From Batillaria attramentaria (Eukaryota; Mollusca; Gastropoda; Batillariidae): DNA of 64,000 nt. A program made the translations under genes and the position numbers. The notes under the pieces are model-generated. The model searched no databases, was not told the origin of the DNA, and saw only the letters and a list, made by a program, of their open reading frames with translations. The stretch covers positions 337,001 to 401,000 of the forward strand of contig JACVVK020000215.1 of the NCBI GenBank assembly GCA_018292915.2. Reading direction: 5' to 3'. Below are positions 23,087 through 37,000 of the stretch, in pieces; the first letter of the stretch is position 1; each line of letters opens with the position of its first letter.

Positions 23087-25500
23087 GCTTGTTTGGGGGA
23101 GCCGGGGTGGTCGAATGGTAGAGCATTGGACTTCTAATGCTCGGGTCGTGAGTTCGATCCCGGCTGGGGCCAAATGTTTGTGCTGGCTTTTTCGTCGTTG
23201 CCCCGTCTTTAATATCACCCTATGTGGTGGAAAAGGTCGTTAAACCCGCAAACACCCACCCACCCACCCTGTTGCTTGTTTGTTTGGGGTTTTTTGGAGT
23301 CGGTCAGTCGGGGGGAGGGAGGAGGGGAGGTGTGTGTGTGTGTTGTTGTTGTTGCTGGTTTTTTGTTGTTCTTATTGTTGTTGTTGTTGTTGCTTTGTTT
23401 TGCTTTCTGGTTTTTTGTTTGTTTGTTTTTTTTTTGGGGGGGGGGGTTTCTTGGGGGGGGGGGGGGGGATTTTTGGTTTTAGGGTCTTGCTCGTTGTTGG
23501 TTGTTGTGATGGGGTTTTGTTTTGTTTTCTTTTGTTTGTTTGTTTGTTTGTGTTTTTTTTTTTTTTTGGGGGGGGGGATTGTTTGTTTATTTGTGTGTGT
23601 GTGTGTTTTGTTTGTGGGTTTGTTTTGGGGGTTGGTTTTTTGTGTTGATGTTTTCTTGTTTTGGGGGTTTGGGGTTTTTGTTGTTGTTGTTGTTTTTTGG
23701 TTTTTTTTTGGTTTTTTTTGAGGGGTGACGGGGGGGGGGGGGGGGGGCTCTTTTTATATTGCTTGTGGAGAGAGTTGGTTGATGAATTCATTCTAACGGC
23801 TAAGTTTGTTATTTTCGTTTGCTCAGGAACATAGAAATAAAATGTATCTTAACCTCTCTCTCATATTTTTTTTTTTGGTTTTGTTTTTTTGTTAAGTTTC
23901 ATGCAGATGTTTCTCATTTGATTTCTTGCGAAGTTGTATCATAGACACTGTTATTTCTTTCTCTTTTGCTGTTCTTTTGTTTGTTGTAACAATTAGGCCC
24001 TAGGCTTTCCCACTCATGTATGCCCCTTTGTTTTGTTGGGTTTCTTTGTTATGTCTGTTTGTTTGTTCAACCATGAAAGAAATTCGTTGCCTCTGCTTGT
24101 ACACAAAAGGGGACTGGAAGCAGGCAATGGTGCGCGATTTCATTTTTTTTTCAACATACACAAGGAGAACAACGACTGTAAAAGGGGCGAAAAAGACTTA
24201 AATAAAACAGACTAATGAAAACCATTCCCTGGTGAAGGACCTAAGCGGCATGGACTTAATATCCGCTTAAGCTCTTCCTCCGGTTGACGTACCCAAGAAG
24301 ATTATCACCTGTGAATATCGTCGCTAGTGGCGCAAAAGTGCAAAAAAGAGGTTTTCTCCATAATTATGCAGTATGCATAGGAGGGTGGGTGGGTGTGTGT
24401 TTGGGGGTTTAACGTCCTTTTCCACCACATAGGGTGATATCAAAGACGGGGCAACGATGAAAAAGCCAGCACAAATATTTGGCCCCAGCCGGGATCGAAC
24501 TCACGACCCGAGCATTAGAAGTCCAATGCTCTACCATTCGACCACCCCGGCTCCCCCAAACAACAACAACAATAACAACAAAAAAACCAAAACAAAACAA
24601 GGAAAAAAAAAGTAACAACAAAACAAAAACAGTAGTATGCATAGGAAGTATATGGAACTGTACTATATACGTTACAGGTACTGATAGCAGTCGCTCGCAC
24701 CAAACGCCTGCAGACTGTCTTCAACCTGTACATCGTCAACCTGGCATTTACGGATATCTCCGTCGCACTGGGTGCCATGAGCTTCTACACCACGGAGAAC
24801 ATTCTGGGGTACTGGCCGTTCGGAGAGTTCATGTGCGGAGTGTGGATTTTCTTCGACTATGGTATGACTTTCGCATCTGTCTTCACCCTTCTGGCAATAT
24901 CCGTGGATCGGTACTGGTCTGTGCGCTGGAGTGTGCACTATCGCTCCATGAAGACGCGCAGGACGGCCGTGGTGGGGATAGCTATGACCTGGTAAGGCCA
25001 ATGAATTCGTGAATGAATGATTGAAAATAAATAAGTGAATAAAGAAATATAGGAGGACAGGGTATAGGACAGTAAGATAGCTTTGAACAGGTACGTACGG
25101 ACATACGGTACTAGCCGTGCCTTTTGGATTTCTTTAACAACGTCAATGTTGTTGAAGTGGTTAGACAGGTTTTCAAGTGCATCTGATTTGACAGTGTTTA
25201 AGTGCAAATCGCGACATTACCACGACTGCCCAAAGAATCCGCCGTGGATTGGGGAGTAGACACTTACTGTCCGTTACAAATAAACCAAACAAACGAACCA
25301 TAAAAAAACCCAAAACAACAACAACAACAAAATGTACAGTGAAACACTGTTTGGATAGCGCGCTGGAGTGGCGTAATTGCCTCATCGTGGAGACAGGTCG
25401 GGCCCCCGTGCGTAGTGTACATTATTGGGGGTTACCTCACTGAATTAAAAAAGTGTGTGTGCGTGCGTGCATGCATGCATGCATGCGCGCATGCGCGCGC

Positions 25501-25571
<71 letters not shown>

Positions 25572-26105
25572 TCGATTGAAAAGGGCTGTATTATCTATTC
25601 TTTTTTTTTCTTTTTCTTTTTTTTACTGCCAACCGCAGTTTCCAAAACGAGTCTTGTAACTTGGCAACGGCTCTAAATGCCTCCCTTTGTGTGCGCATGC
25701 TTGTAGCTAAGGTCTGTAATCTGTCCTGGGAGCAGGACACTTGTTTGAAGTTTGATCACAAGAGCAAATTATGACTTGCATTCACGCAAGCAATTGATCG
25801 GAGGTCCCCAGGCAATAAAATTACATGTACATCAAACAAACGAACATCTCAATCCCCTGTCTTTCACAATTGAATGAAATGCCATCACTCTCGAAGCGAG
25901 CTGCGACCAAATTGAATGTTTGTTACAGTGATACGATAAAGATTATGGTTTACTGGCGCAGGCCTGCCAGATACCGGTTACAGTTGTTGTTATTGTTATT
26001 ACTGTAAATGTTGCCGTGGTTGTTGTTGTCACCAGAGGTAGTAGTGGTTGGATCATCATGGTCATCGTCGTCGTCGTCGTCTTCATCATGGTCATCGTCG
26101 TCATT

Positions 26106-26153
<48 letters not shown>

Positions 26154-26755
26154 GTCGTCGTCAGTTGTAGTAGTACATGTAAAAGTATATCATCATCAGT
26201 CATCGTCGTCGACGTCGTCATCATCGTTGTCGCCGTCGCCGATGTCATCATCATCATCATTTGCAGGAGTGTCGTGGTCGTCATGGTGGTGGTGGTGGTG
26301 GTCGTCGTCGTCATCATCGTCGTCATCATCATCAGTCGTATACATAGTGGTACATGCAGTAGCAGCAGTAGTAGTAATAGTATTGCACGAGAGAAAACGC
26401 ACGTACGTCACTGATGCAGATAACATACCGCGGAGGAAAAGAAACGTAGATTTCCTGCGTAAGTGGATTTTAAGAATAGCGCGGGACGACGTAGATTGCA
26501 CACTTTTCGCTATGTGATGACAGCCCGGTGCCTTTGGTGCACCTCAGTGCGCGACCTCTTCCACCGTTTTGTAGAAAAGGGGGTGTAAACGCCTATCAAA
26601 TCTAGCTATAACACTTAACCCCTTTTCTCTAGACACCAGTACCTTTGTGTCTAGGCCTGGGGGGGGGGGGGGGGAGCATAGTCTGACTGCATTAATGTGT
26701 TTGTGATCTTCGAGAAGAAATGTTGCGTTTCTATTCTATTCGTACTCAAATTCGT

Positions 26756-26808
<53 letters not shown>

Positions 26809-27145
26809 CTCAGGAGGGGCGGGGGAGTCAATTAGCCTAGTAATTGTGTCTCTTGTTCAAGCATTCGATATGAAATTCTAAACTTCTGATTGAAAAACAA
26901 AACCTTTGCTTCTCGGACTGGAAGCAAATGAATACACAGAAACGAATCTGACTTTTAACGAATCAATTAGACATGAAACGTACTAACCGGCTTGAGGTGC
27001 GGGAATGCTGTGGTGAAAGGATATCGGGACGGAAACGTCAGTACAAACTCTTAGTCGTTCCAATTAGCCTTAAAAACAGCTTGTTTACTTGGTTGACAGC
27101 TTTTCAGGACAAACACGTGCGCGCGCACGCACGCACGCACGCACG

Positions 27146-27192
<47 letters not shown>

Positions 27193-27318
27193 GACTTTAT
27201 TCTCTTATTCTTCATACAATTCTATGCAAAAGAGAACACTTCAGATCGGACATGATCGGGTTACCACGACGCCTCAGTCGTCATACAGACGCAACGTCCG
27301 CTAACAATCAAAGACACA

Positions 27319-27362
<44 letters not shown>

Positions 27363-29881
27363 CACACCCCAAAAATGGCAATATTACCAGATAAGGAGAA
27401 ATTCATTAGTGAGTAAAAGACTTGGTGGTGTGTTCAGAACAATTGTAAAAAGTTAAGCACAACACCAAAGCCTTGCAGTTTCAGAAACCAGTGAACGAGG
27501 AACCACAGTCACTGGGGCTTTTGGAGTTAATTTAAGTTTGAGACAGCACACCTGACCTTTCGTCGACAATGGCATTCACTCATTGTCTCTGAAAAGTCGA
27601 AAATACATCAATCTGACTGAAAGGAGAAAAAAAAAAAAAACCAACCAAACAAACAAACCAAAAAACCTAGGTTTTTCTTAAACGTGATTAGTAGTAATGA
27701 TTTTTCGACCCAAGATAATGATTGTATCTCGTGTTCACTGCACATAAAAGCAGGAACAGATGCATCACCACCATCACCCTCCCGCTGCGTGTGTTGAATT
27801 AAAGAGTTGCACAGCGACGGGAAATCGACAATCAAAGATGGATTTTTTTTTTAACCAGAGCGCGTCCACCAGTACCTTTAAAGATGCGTCACTGTTTTCA
27901 GGCCTTGCTGTACTCAGTGTATTGGTGCAAGTTACAGTTGATCAAACGTTTCGGGATTACTGCGAGGAAAGCACAGAGAAGGTGCAGATTGATAGCCAGA
28001 CTTCTTTATCACTGTCGGACACGAGATAGAGCAGTGTCTCTAGAAATGCGCTGAGATCCACTCTGGCATGTTCTCTGTCTCAGCTGGCCAAAGACCACAA
28101 ATGCACAAGGTCTCAAAATGTCCTGTATATTCCCTAATAGCCTCAGGCATCAGCCACCTAAAAAAAAAAAATTGCTTCAATCTACAAACAAAAATTAGCA
28201 TACACAAACCATTCAAGGGCACTCACCTGACAGGAGTTTTTTAAAAAATATATGAATGTCTCCTTTCCGCTCAGGCCTCACTAGAGTAATGCCAGTCCAC
28301 TTTCTGTTTAGGCCAGAAAGCCGCTTCATCTAAAACCGCTCGCGTCGCTTTTGCCACTCCCTAGCGCAAAAAAGTCCTAACTTTTCCGGCAGCTTGCCTC
28401 TTCTTGCGGCCCCTTGGCATGCATCTTAGCCTACAAAATAAAAAAAAAACTCACGAAAATCACGCTTTTTCCTCATGACAACAAAAACTAGCGCACTCGC
28501 CAAACAGGGTACCTCAAATAAACACCAAACATGGCCCCGTATTGTTTTTGTTCACGGCATACGGAGTTACAGATATCAGTGCAGAAAAGCAGCTTTTCTT
28601 TCAGTGTAAAAAAAGTATCTCTGTAGCATCGTAGGTCTGAGATATGTTTGTTAAAAACGTGCTGTTGAAAAGAGGACATTTTGAAAAATGGTTGGCAAGG
28701 TGTGGCATGGAAATCATGCCGGGACAGCGTGGTTGCATTATATGCTTGTTGATACGGTACATTCAGCCTTGAAATGTTTCGCAGAAGTTGTATAAGTTGT
28801 AATAAATTTGTAATAAAATCTCTAGACTATTAAACTGACCCCCCCCCCCCCCACACACACACACCCCCCAGTTGTGCGTGCGTGCGTGCGTGCGTGCGTT
28901 GTTGTTTGCTTGGTTGGGTGGTGGTTGTGGTTGTTGTTCTTGTTCTTCTTGTTCTTGCTCTTGTCGTTTTCTACTTTCTCGAAAGGGGCTGTGCGACTGT
29001 GTTCGCCTTTCGCAAGGTCCCATCACAAATGCTCAATAAGAACATAGATCTGTCTCGCTGACAGGATCACCATGCTTATCCTCTGGCTGCCCCCTTGTAT
29101 CACGGATCGACTCGCCAACAGCTCGCCAGGGGAGTGTATCTGGGAGCCGTCTAAGAACCAGGAGTTCGTCATAGTGATTGCCGTCATCGGCCACCACGGG
29201 TCCTGTGCCGTCATCCTCTTCTGCTACGTCAGTGTTTGCGTCATCCTGCATAAGAGAGCTAAAGTAGGGATCGCCCGAAGGACACAGAGGATCCAGGTAT
29301 TGCCACACTTTAAGTTCTGTTTGGGATTCAGGACCTTGCTGGATCTTCTGGCGGCTTTGGGTTGGTTGAAGTGGGTAGGTGGATGGGTGGGAGGGAGTTT
29401 AACGTCATTTTCCACTACGTAAGGGTGATATCAAAGGAGAAAAAAGGCCAGTGCAAATATTTGGCCCCAGGGATTCGACCTCACGACCCGAGCATTAAAA
29501 GTCTAACGCTCTACCATTCGGCTATCTTAGCTCCGTATACACCTGCGCGGCCTTTAGGGAAACCTGGTTGTGGTTTGAGTACTCTACACATTTGTGACAC
29601 GCACGCTATCTTTTATGAGCATAATTATGGCAGGCCTCAATTTACATCTGTATTGCGTGGTTGGCTATGAGGTTGAGCCGGGGTAGGTGGAGGGGGGGGG
29701 GATTAAGTCTCGCATGGATCTTTATTATCTTTCCCTGCTACAGTTTTTTTTTAACTTTTACAAGAGACATACATAGAAATGAATGAAATGAAATGAATTG
29801 AAATGAAACTTTGAAATGAAACTTTATTTGTCAGCGGTAAAAGACATTGGTCCAGTTTTCATTCTTGCCGTTGCTAATGCG

Positions 29882-29944
<63 letters not shown>

Positions 29945-32900
29945 TTCTCTCTCTCTGGGCTGAACTACCGCCGTGGCTAACTAGTGATATTAAAACAGCA
30001 ATGGCGCGTAGGGATAAACTCAAAAAGGAAAAATGATTTGACTGCTAAGAAATATTACTTTAACCAGCTGGTCTCCGATAACCGTGACACCTCATCAATT
30101 TGGAAAGCTCTGAATATGACCACTAAGGGTAAAACCAACTCTGAAATTCCACCTGAGTTTACTGCTGATAAATTTAATACCCAATTTTTAATCTGCTGCT
30201 GAATCACAAGCTCAGTCAGCACACGATAGCAACACTGCTCCATATACCATTCCTAGTTGTCTTAGGCGTCACTGTGAGGCTGAACATACAGTACTCCTCG
30301 CTTAACGTCACTACCGTTTAAGGTCACACCTCTGATAAGATCAATCAGGTTGCTGGTCCCGACCAATAGCCTTCTTTGTACCATTTAGAATCCCTCGCTT
30401 AGCGTCACCTCGGATAAGGGAAAACCTCGGATTACGTCACCCCCGTTTTGGTTCCCAAATGGAGAAGACTACCGCTTAAGATGAAATCCATGTGATGAGA
30501 GTGGCTTCCCTTGGAAACAACACCCGGATTTGCACTGCGAGGTGAAGACGAAACAGACGATTGTTTTATTTCATTTTTATTCCACGAGATGATACCCAAA
30601 GACTGAAAATGGAAACTGGAAGGGGGGGGGGGGCTTGTTTTTGATGAACTGACGATAAAGATAGTTTACCGCAGATGAGTATACTTACAAAAGATTTATT
30701 ATTTCGTTGAGGGTCCTTTTAGATCTAGAAATTAGTACAATCTTTGTGAAAGAGATAAGAGCTGCAATGCAGGGAGCAATGTGGCGATATGATGGTGGTG
30801 GTGGTGATACTTATGTTGTTAGAGAGGGAGGGAGGGGGGAGAGAGCGAGAGACCTGGTTAACTTCTAGGCTTAGTCGGAAGGCAAGTTGAAGTACTTTTG
30901 CAGTTCACGAAACATCATTGCAACCATCCCTCAACCATGTAACAGGGGCAAGATGTTTGGAGGGGGCTTGACATCTGCGGGGGGGGGGGGGGGGGGCGAT
31001 CCACAGGGTTCGGAAAAAAATAAAAAGGGGAGGGGGGGGTATATGCATTTGCGTTCGTTTGTGCTTGCGCGCGTGTGTATGTGTGTGTGTGTGTGTAGAA
31101 TTACATATTTTGGCGGAAAGTCTTTCGGTCTATAATGTGAAAAAATGACATAATCGCCAAATATTGAGCTCCTCGGATAAGATCAAGTTTTTTTTACTGG
31201 TAGTTGATCGTATCAGAGGACTGTTTAGCGTGCCCCTCGGATAAGATAAAAAAAAATTTGGTCCCGTGGGGGGTCACCTTAAGCGAGGAGTACTGTATTT
31301 CTAAAACATTTCACATCCCATACATGACAGTGGCAGATGTCGGGAGGTACACTGAAAACATGCCAAACAAAAAATCAACTGGAATTTATGGAATCAACAG
31401 TGAAGCCTTAAAAATGTCGTTACCACACACTATCGATTCTCTAACGTTTATCTTCAACCTTTGTATCGATCAAGATTGCTTCCCAAATCTGCTTAAGAAA
31501 GCAAAAGTAATTCCCAAGTCTAAAGATCTCAACGATATCAACAATGATCGTCCCATCTCAGTACTGTCGGCTTTGTCAAAGCCATTGGAGAGGCATGTTC
31601 ACACTCATTTGCTTGAATTTCTTGAACAAACTAACTTCCTCAGTATTAGCCAGTTTGGGTTCAGACCAAACCTTTCATGTCATACTGCGTTGACAGTTAT
31701 AATTGACAAATGGCTATCTGCAGTAAATAAAAATCTAATGTCTGGCACTGTTTTCCTAGATCTGCGCAAGGCCTTTGATTTGGTGGATCACGGTATTCTT
31801 TTAAAAAAGCTTGAAGTCTATCAAATAGACAAAAGTGCACTCTCGTTCTTCCGCTCATATCTAGATGATAGAAAGCAGAGTGTCTATATCAACGGTAAAT
31901 ACTCCGCCGATGGGCATGTTCGTTATGGGGTACCGCAGGGGTCCATCTTAGGCCCATTGCTATTTATCCTGTTTATTAACAACCTACCCCTGCATGCCAC
32001 TAACACAAATATAAATTGCGATATGTTTGCTGATGATACCAGTTTGCATGCTACCGGCAAACACGTATCAGAAATTAAACAATGTGTTTGCAAGATAGCA
32101 TAAATGAAGTAGTAACATGGTGCCATGACGACCACATGGTCTTACATCCCAATAAAACACAAAGTATGCTAGTCACAACGCGGCTAAAACATCAGCGCCA
32201 TCTGTCCCCATTAAACCTTTGTTTGAACGGCCAGCCGGTTCAGCAAGTTACAGACCATCGATTCTTAGGTGTTATTGTTGACGATCAGCTGAAATGGGAG
32301 GCCCATATAAATGCACTGTGTAAAACTCTTTCGAAAAACGTATATTTACTTTCTCAGCTAAGGCACATAACTGATATCCATAGCCGAAAGCTGTTTTTTA
32401 ACGCACATACAACCTCACATGTTAGTTATGCCTCCACTGTTTGGGACGAGTGCAGCGATGTCCATATGGCCAGACTCAATTCGCTGTACAAGAGAGCTGT
32501 TAAAATGGTTCTTCCAGAACCTCTCCCAACTAGCGAAAAATTAACAAAACTTCATCTTCTTAGCCTTGAACATCAGCTTACTTATAGTAAGTGTGTATTC
32601 ATACATAAAATCTTCAACGAGACAATGCCACCATATCTGGAAACTCTTTTTAATTTAAATCAGCAGCAAGAGAGGACCTCGAGGAATGGCATCCTGCGCT
32701 TACCATTACCCCGTATTGACTTATTCAAAACAAGCCTTTCCTTCGCTGGAGCATTACAGTGGAATTTCCTCCCTACACGCCTGAAACAAAATATATCTAA
32801 CACGCCTGAAACAAAATATATCTACTTCTACGTTTAAGCGTGCACTCAAACAGTACCTGATGGATCGCACGTAACGTGCGTTACGCGGCAAGCTGTTATT

Positions 32901-34030
32901 TTGATTTTCTATTTTACATCATTTCAGTGATTTGTGTTTACAAAGGTCGCACGTGTGTGTGAATGCGTTTTGACCTGATGGACGATTATCTCTATGGTTT
33001 TGTTTCTTGTAATTTAGTGCATAATTTTCTGTGTTGAACTTTTTTTCATTCTCTCTTTATTTTGCTTCCTTTTTTTTTCCTTAGTAGATAGTCTCTGTAG
33101 TATTAGCAAAGGCAAGTTTGCAAACTGGCGAATTTCTGTCAAAACTTTTACCGTTCATAAATTAAGTTTCATCATCATCATCATCATCATCATCATCTCT
33201 CTCTCTCTACTACTACTACTACTACTGACGTCCGCTCACACTGCAGACACGACATACAAAAGGATATGGGTATCAAATGCAAAACACATGAGAGGTAAAA
33301 GGCACAGTATATAAGCAACACATACACGTAACAGTATATAGGTATCAATACACACTTACTATTCATGTACCAACATGAGTGGTCGGATGCATGGTGTTGT
33401 TTACGAAAGTGGCTGCGAACCCGCACACATTAGATGTTTGAAGAGGCTGCTCTTAAAGGAAGAGTGTTTTGGCGTTTCTAATATGGATGGGAAGTGTATT
33501 CCAAAGTGCACTCCCAGAGAAAATTAAACTGGTTTTGTAGAGATCTATTCTAGGGCGAGGAACCCTCAGGTATAGAGAGACAGGAAGCTGGTTCTTGCAG
33601 CTGCTTACATCCATTTTACACTAAGAACCAGGTCGCTGTTTAAATTTCAAACAACACAACTCAAAGCCCTCCATTTTCCTCCAAATGACCCTTAAGCAAT
33701 GGGAACTACATTCAGGAACATTGGGAACAACATTTCAACAATGGGAAACAGGTATTTTTGCCCCCAAACAAAATACTGATTTAGCTGGTAAATTTTAAGG
33801 TTGTAATTTCAAGTTTCGAAATTCGGGATTCTGCACTTCTTAAAAAACAATAGTTTCAAATACTGCCTTACTCAGACCTTCTGCTAAACCAAAACCACCC
33901 AATAACGTTTTCAAGTTGCTCATTACATGGAGGAGTGAAATCGGTCATTTAGACAGCAAAGCGTTATTTAAGTAGAAGTTTAAGTCAGACATGCCGTAGC
34001 CTCGCATATTTCCGAAAGTGCCTTTGTTTC

Positions 34031-34066
<36 letters not shown>

Positions 34067-37000
34067 ATCTGTCTCTGCTTTTAGCGACCACTGGGAACAC
34101 CCACCCGCATAACGACCCAGCTGACACAGGACCCTGAGTTCGAAACGATGATCACGTCGAGTGCAACAGATCTCACCAAGGATGCGACCTTTGCCAAAAC
34201 ATCCACCGCAGCTTCCTCAAAATCTCGACGCAAAACACTGCAGGTGGGTGTGTGTGTGTGTGTGTGTGTTTAACGTCCCTTTTCCACAACATGCGGGTGA
34301 TATCAAAGACGGGGCAACGATGAAAAAGCCAGCACAAATATTTGGCCCCAGCCGGGATCGAACTCACGACCCGAGCATTAGAAGTCCAACGCTCTACCAT
34401 TCGACCACCCCGGCTCCGCCAACACACTGTAGGTAACAGAGTGCTCAGTCCGTAAAATCTGTATACAGCTACTGTCGCAATTTTGTTCCCCGAAATTCAG
34501 ATCATCGCTGATGTCGATTTTTTTCTCCCTTATTTTTCATGTCAAGTATGCTGCTAAAAAAAAAAAAAAAAAAGGGGGGGGGGAGGGGGGGGGGGCATGT
34601 GGTCATATTTCATAAACATGTCAAGACAGATGAACCAACCTCCAGAGATGTTTTAACAATAAACAAGATGACGCTGTGAAAGCACCAAAAAAATAAAAAT
34701 AAAATAAAATTTAAAAAATCTGGCACTTCCACTTCCGGTACACCGTGCTGAAGGCTTATTGATTCAAATTCCCATCAACTGAAATTCAATCAGGATTAAC
34801 TCATCCAAATTTCAGACAATTTGAATGATTTGTTGCTGAGTTATGCATGTTTTTGTAGGTGGTCCTTGACTTTTTGGCTCACTTATGTAACAAAGTGAGT
34901 CTATGTAATAACCCTCCGTCCTCTGTCTGTGTCTGTGTGTGTGTGTCTGTGTGTGTGTCTGTGTGTGTCTGTGTGTGTCTGTGTGTCCGCAGTAAACCTT
35001 AACATTGGCAATTTCTCAGAAACAATGTGCAGCAGAGGCACCAAACTTGGCAAGCTGATAGACAGCCATAAGACCTTTCAAAGCATATCTTAGTGATTGA
35101 CCTTGACAAAAGGTCAAGGTCACTAAAGCTGTTTGGGAATTTTACACTGGCATTTTCTCCGAGTCTAGAAAAGCCAGAGACATCAAACTTAGCATGATGA
35201 TAGACATTGACAACACCTTTACTGACATACCTGTATTCAGTGACTTTAAATCAAGGTCAAGGCCATACAAGCTGTTTTGCGGAAAACCTTCCAAAATCTT
35301 AACATTGGCATTTTCTCAGAAACAATGAAAAGCAGAGGCACCACACGTGGTACGCTGATAGACAGCCATAAGACCTTTCAAAACATACCATAATGATTGA
35401 TTTTGACCCAAGGTCAAGGTCACTAAAGCTGGCTGTCTGGAAATTTTACATTGGTATTTTCTCCGAGTCTAGAAAAGCCAGAGACATCAAACCTTGCATG
35501 ATGATAGACATTGACAACACCTTTACTGACATACCTGTTTTCAGTGACTTTGAATCAAGGTCAAGGCAATGCAAGCTGTTTTGCGGAAAACCTTCCAAAA
35601 CATTAACATTGGCATTTTCTCAGAAACAATGAACAGCAGAGGCACCAAACGTGGTACGCTGATAGACAGCCATAAGACCTTTCAAAACATACCATAATGA
35701 TTGATCTTGACCAAAGGTCAAGGTCACTAAAGCTGTCTGTTTGGAAATTTTACTTTGGCATTTTCTCAGAATTTAGAAAAGCCAGAGACATCAAACTTTG
35801 CATGGTCATAGACATTGACAACACATTTACTGACATACCTGTATTCAGTGACTTTGAGTCAAGGTCAAGGCCATACAAGCTGTTTTGCGGAAAAAACCCT
35901 TCAAAACCTTAAGTTTGGCATTTTCTCAGAAACAAACAGCAGAGGGTGGGTGGGTGTTTGGAAGTTTAACGTCCTTTTCCACCACATAAGGGTGATATCA
36001 AAGACGGGGCAACGAGAAAAGAGGCCAGCACAAATATTTGGCCCCAGCCGGCGGGATTCGAACTCACGACCCGAGCATTGAAAGCCCAACGATCTACCAT
36101 TCGGCCACCCCGGCTCCCCCAATAAACAGCAGAAGCACTAAATCTGGCTTGCTGATAAACAGCAGCAAGACCTTTCAAGAAATACCATTTTGAATGACCT
36201 TGGCTGAAGGTCAAGGTCATCAAAGCTGTCTCATTGGAAATTTAAAATTGCCATTTTCTCAGAAAGTAGGGGTACCAGAGGCACCAAACTGTGCTTGATG
36301 ATAGACATTGACAAAACCTGTACTGGCATACTTGTATTCAATTTCCTTGGGTCAAGGTCAAGGCCATTCAAGATGTTTTGCGGAGACTTTAACGTTAGCA
36401 TTTTCTTGGAAACAACAAACAGTAGAGGCCCCAAACAAGGCACAATGATAGGCAGCAAAGAGACCTATGCAGATATACCCATTTGAGTGACCTTGACTCA
36501 AGGGCAAGGTCATTACAGCTGTCTGTTGTGAAATTTTACATTACCGTTTGGACAGAAACTACAAAAACTAGAACTATCAAACTTGGCATAATGATGGTCA
36601 CTGATAAGCTCTTCACTTACAGATCTCATTTGAATGACCTTGACACAAGGTCAAGGTCATACAAGCTGTCCTGGGAAAACTGTTATATCGCCATTTGCCG
36701 TTTTCTTAGGAACTGTGAACACAAGAAACCTTCCTTCAGGATAGCTAGTGATAAGAACTTTACAAACATACACTTTTGAATGACCTTGACCTATCTTAGA
36801 AGCTGTCCTGGGAAAACTGTTATATCGCCATTTGCCGTTTTCTTAGGAACTAGTGAACACAAGACACCTTACTTCAGGATAGCTAGTGATAAGATATTTA
36901 CAAACATACACTTTTGAATGACCTTGACCTATCTCACAAGTGAGCCAAGGAGGCTTTGCTCCTCTAGTTTGTAACATAGCACAGAGCCGAGTCGACTCAG

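Noticed and set aside
23222..23791. Long G/F/C/V-rich frame and its Pro/Lys-rich complement
   Set aside because: Made of T, G and TTG homopolymer-like runs in an intron.
26104..28900. CRISPR-like or phage-like repeat arrays
   Set aside because: Repeats are simple-sequence or SINE copies. Spliced animal genes throughout exclude a prokaryotic array.
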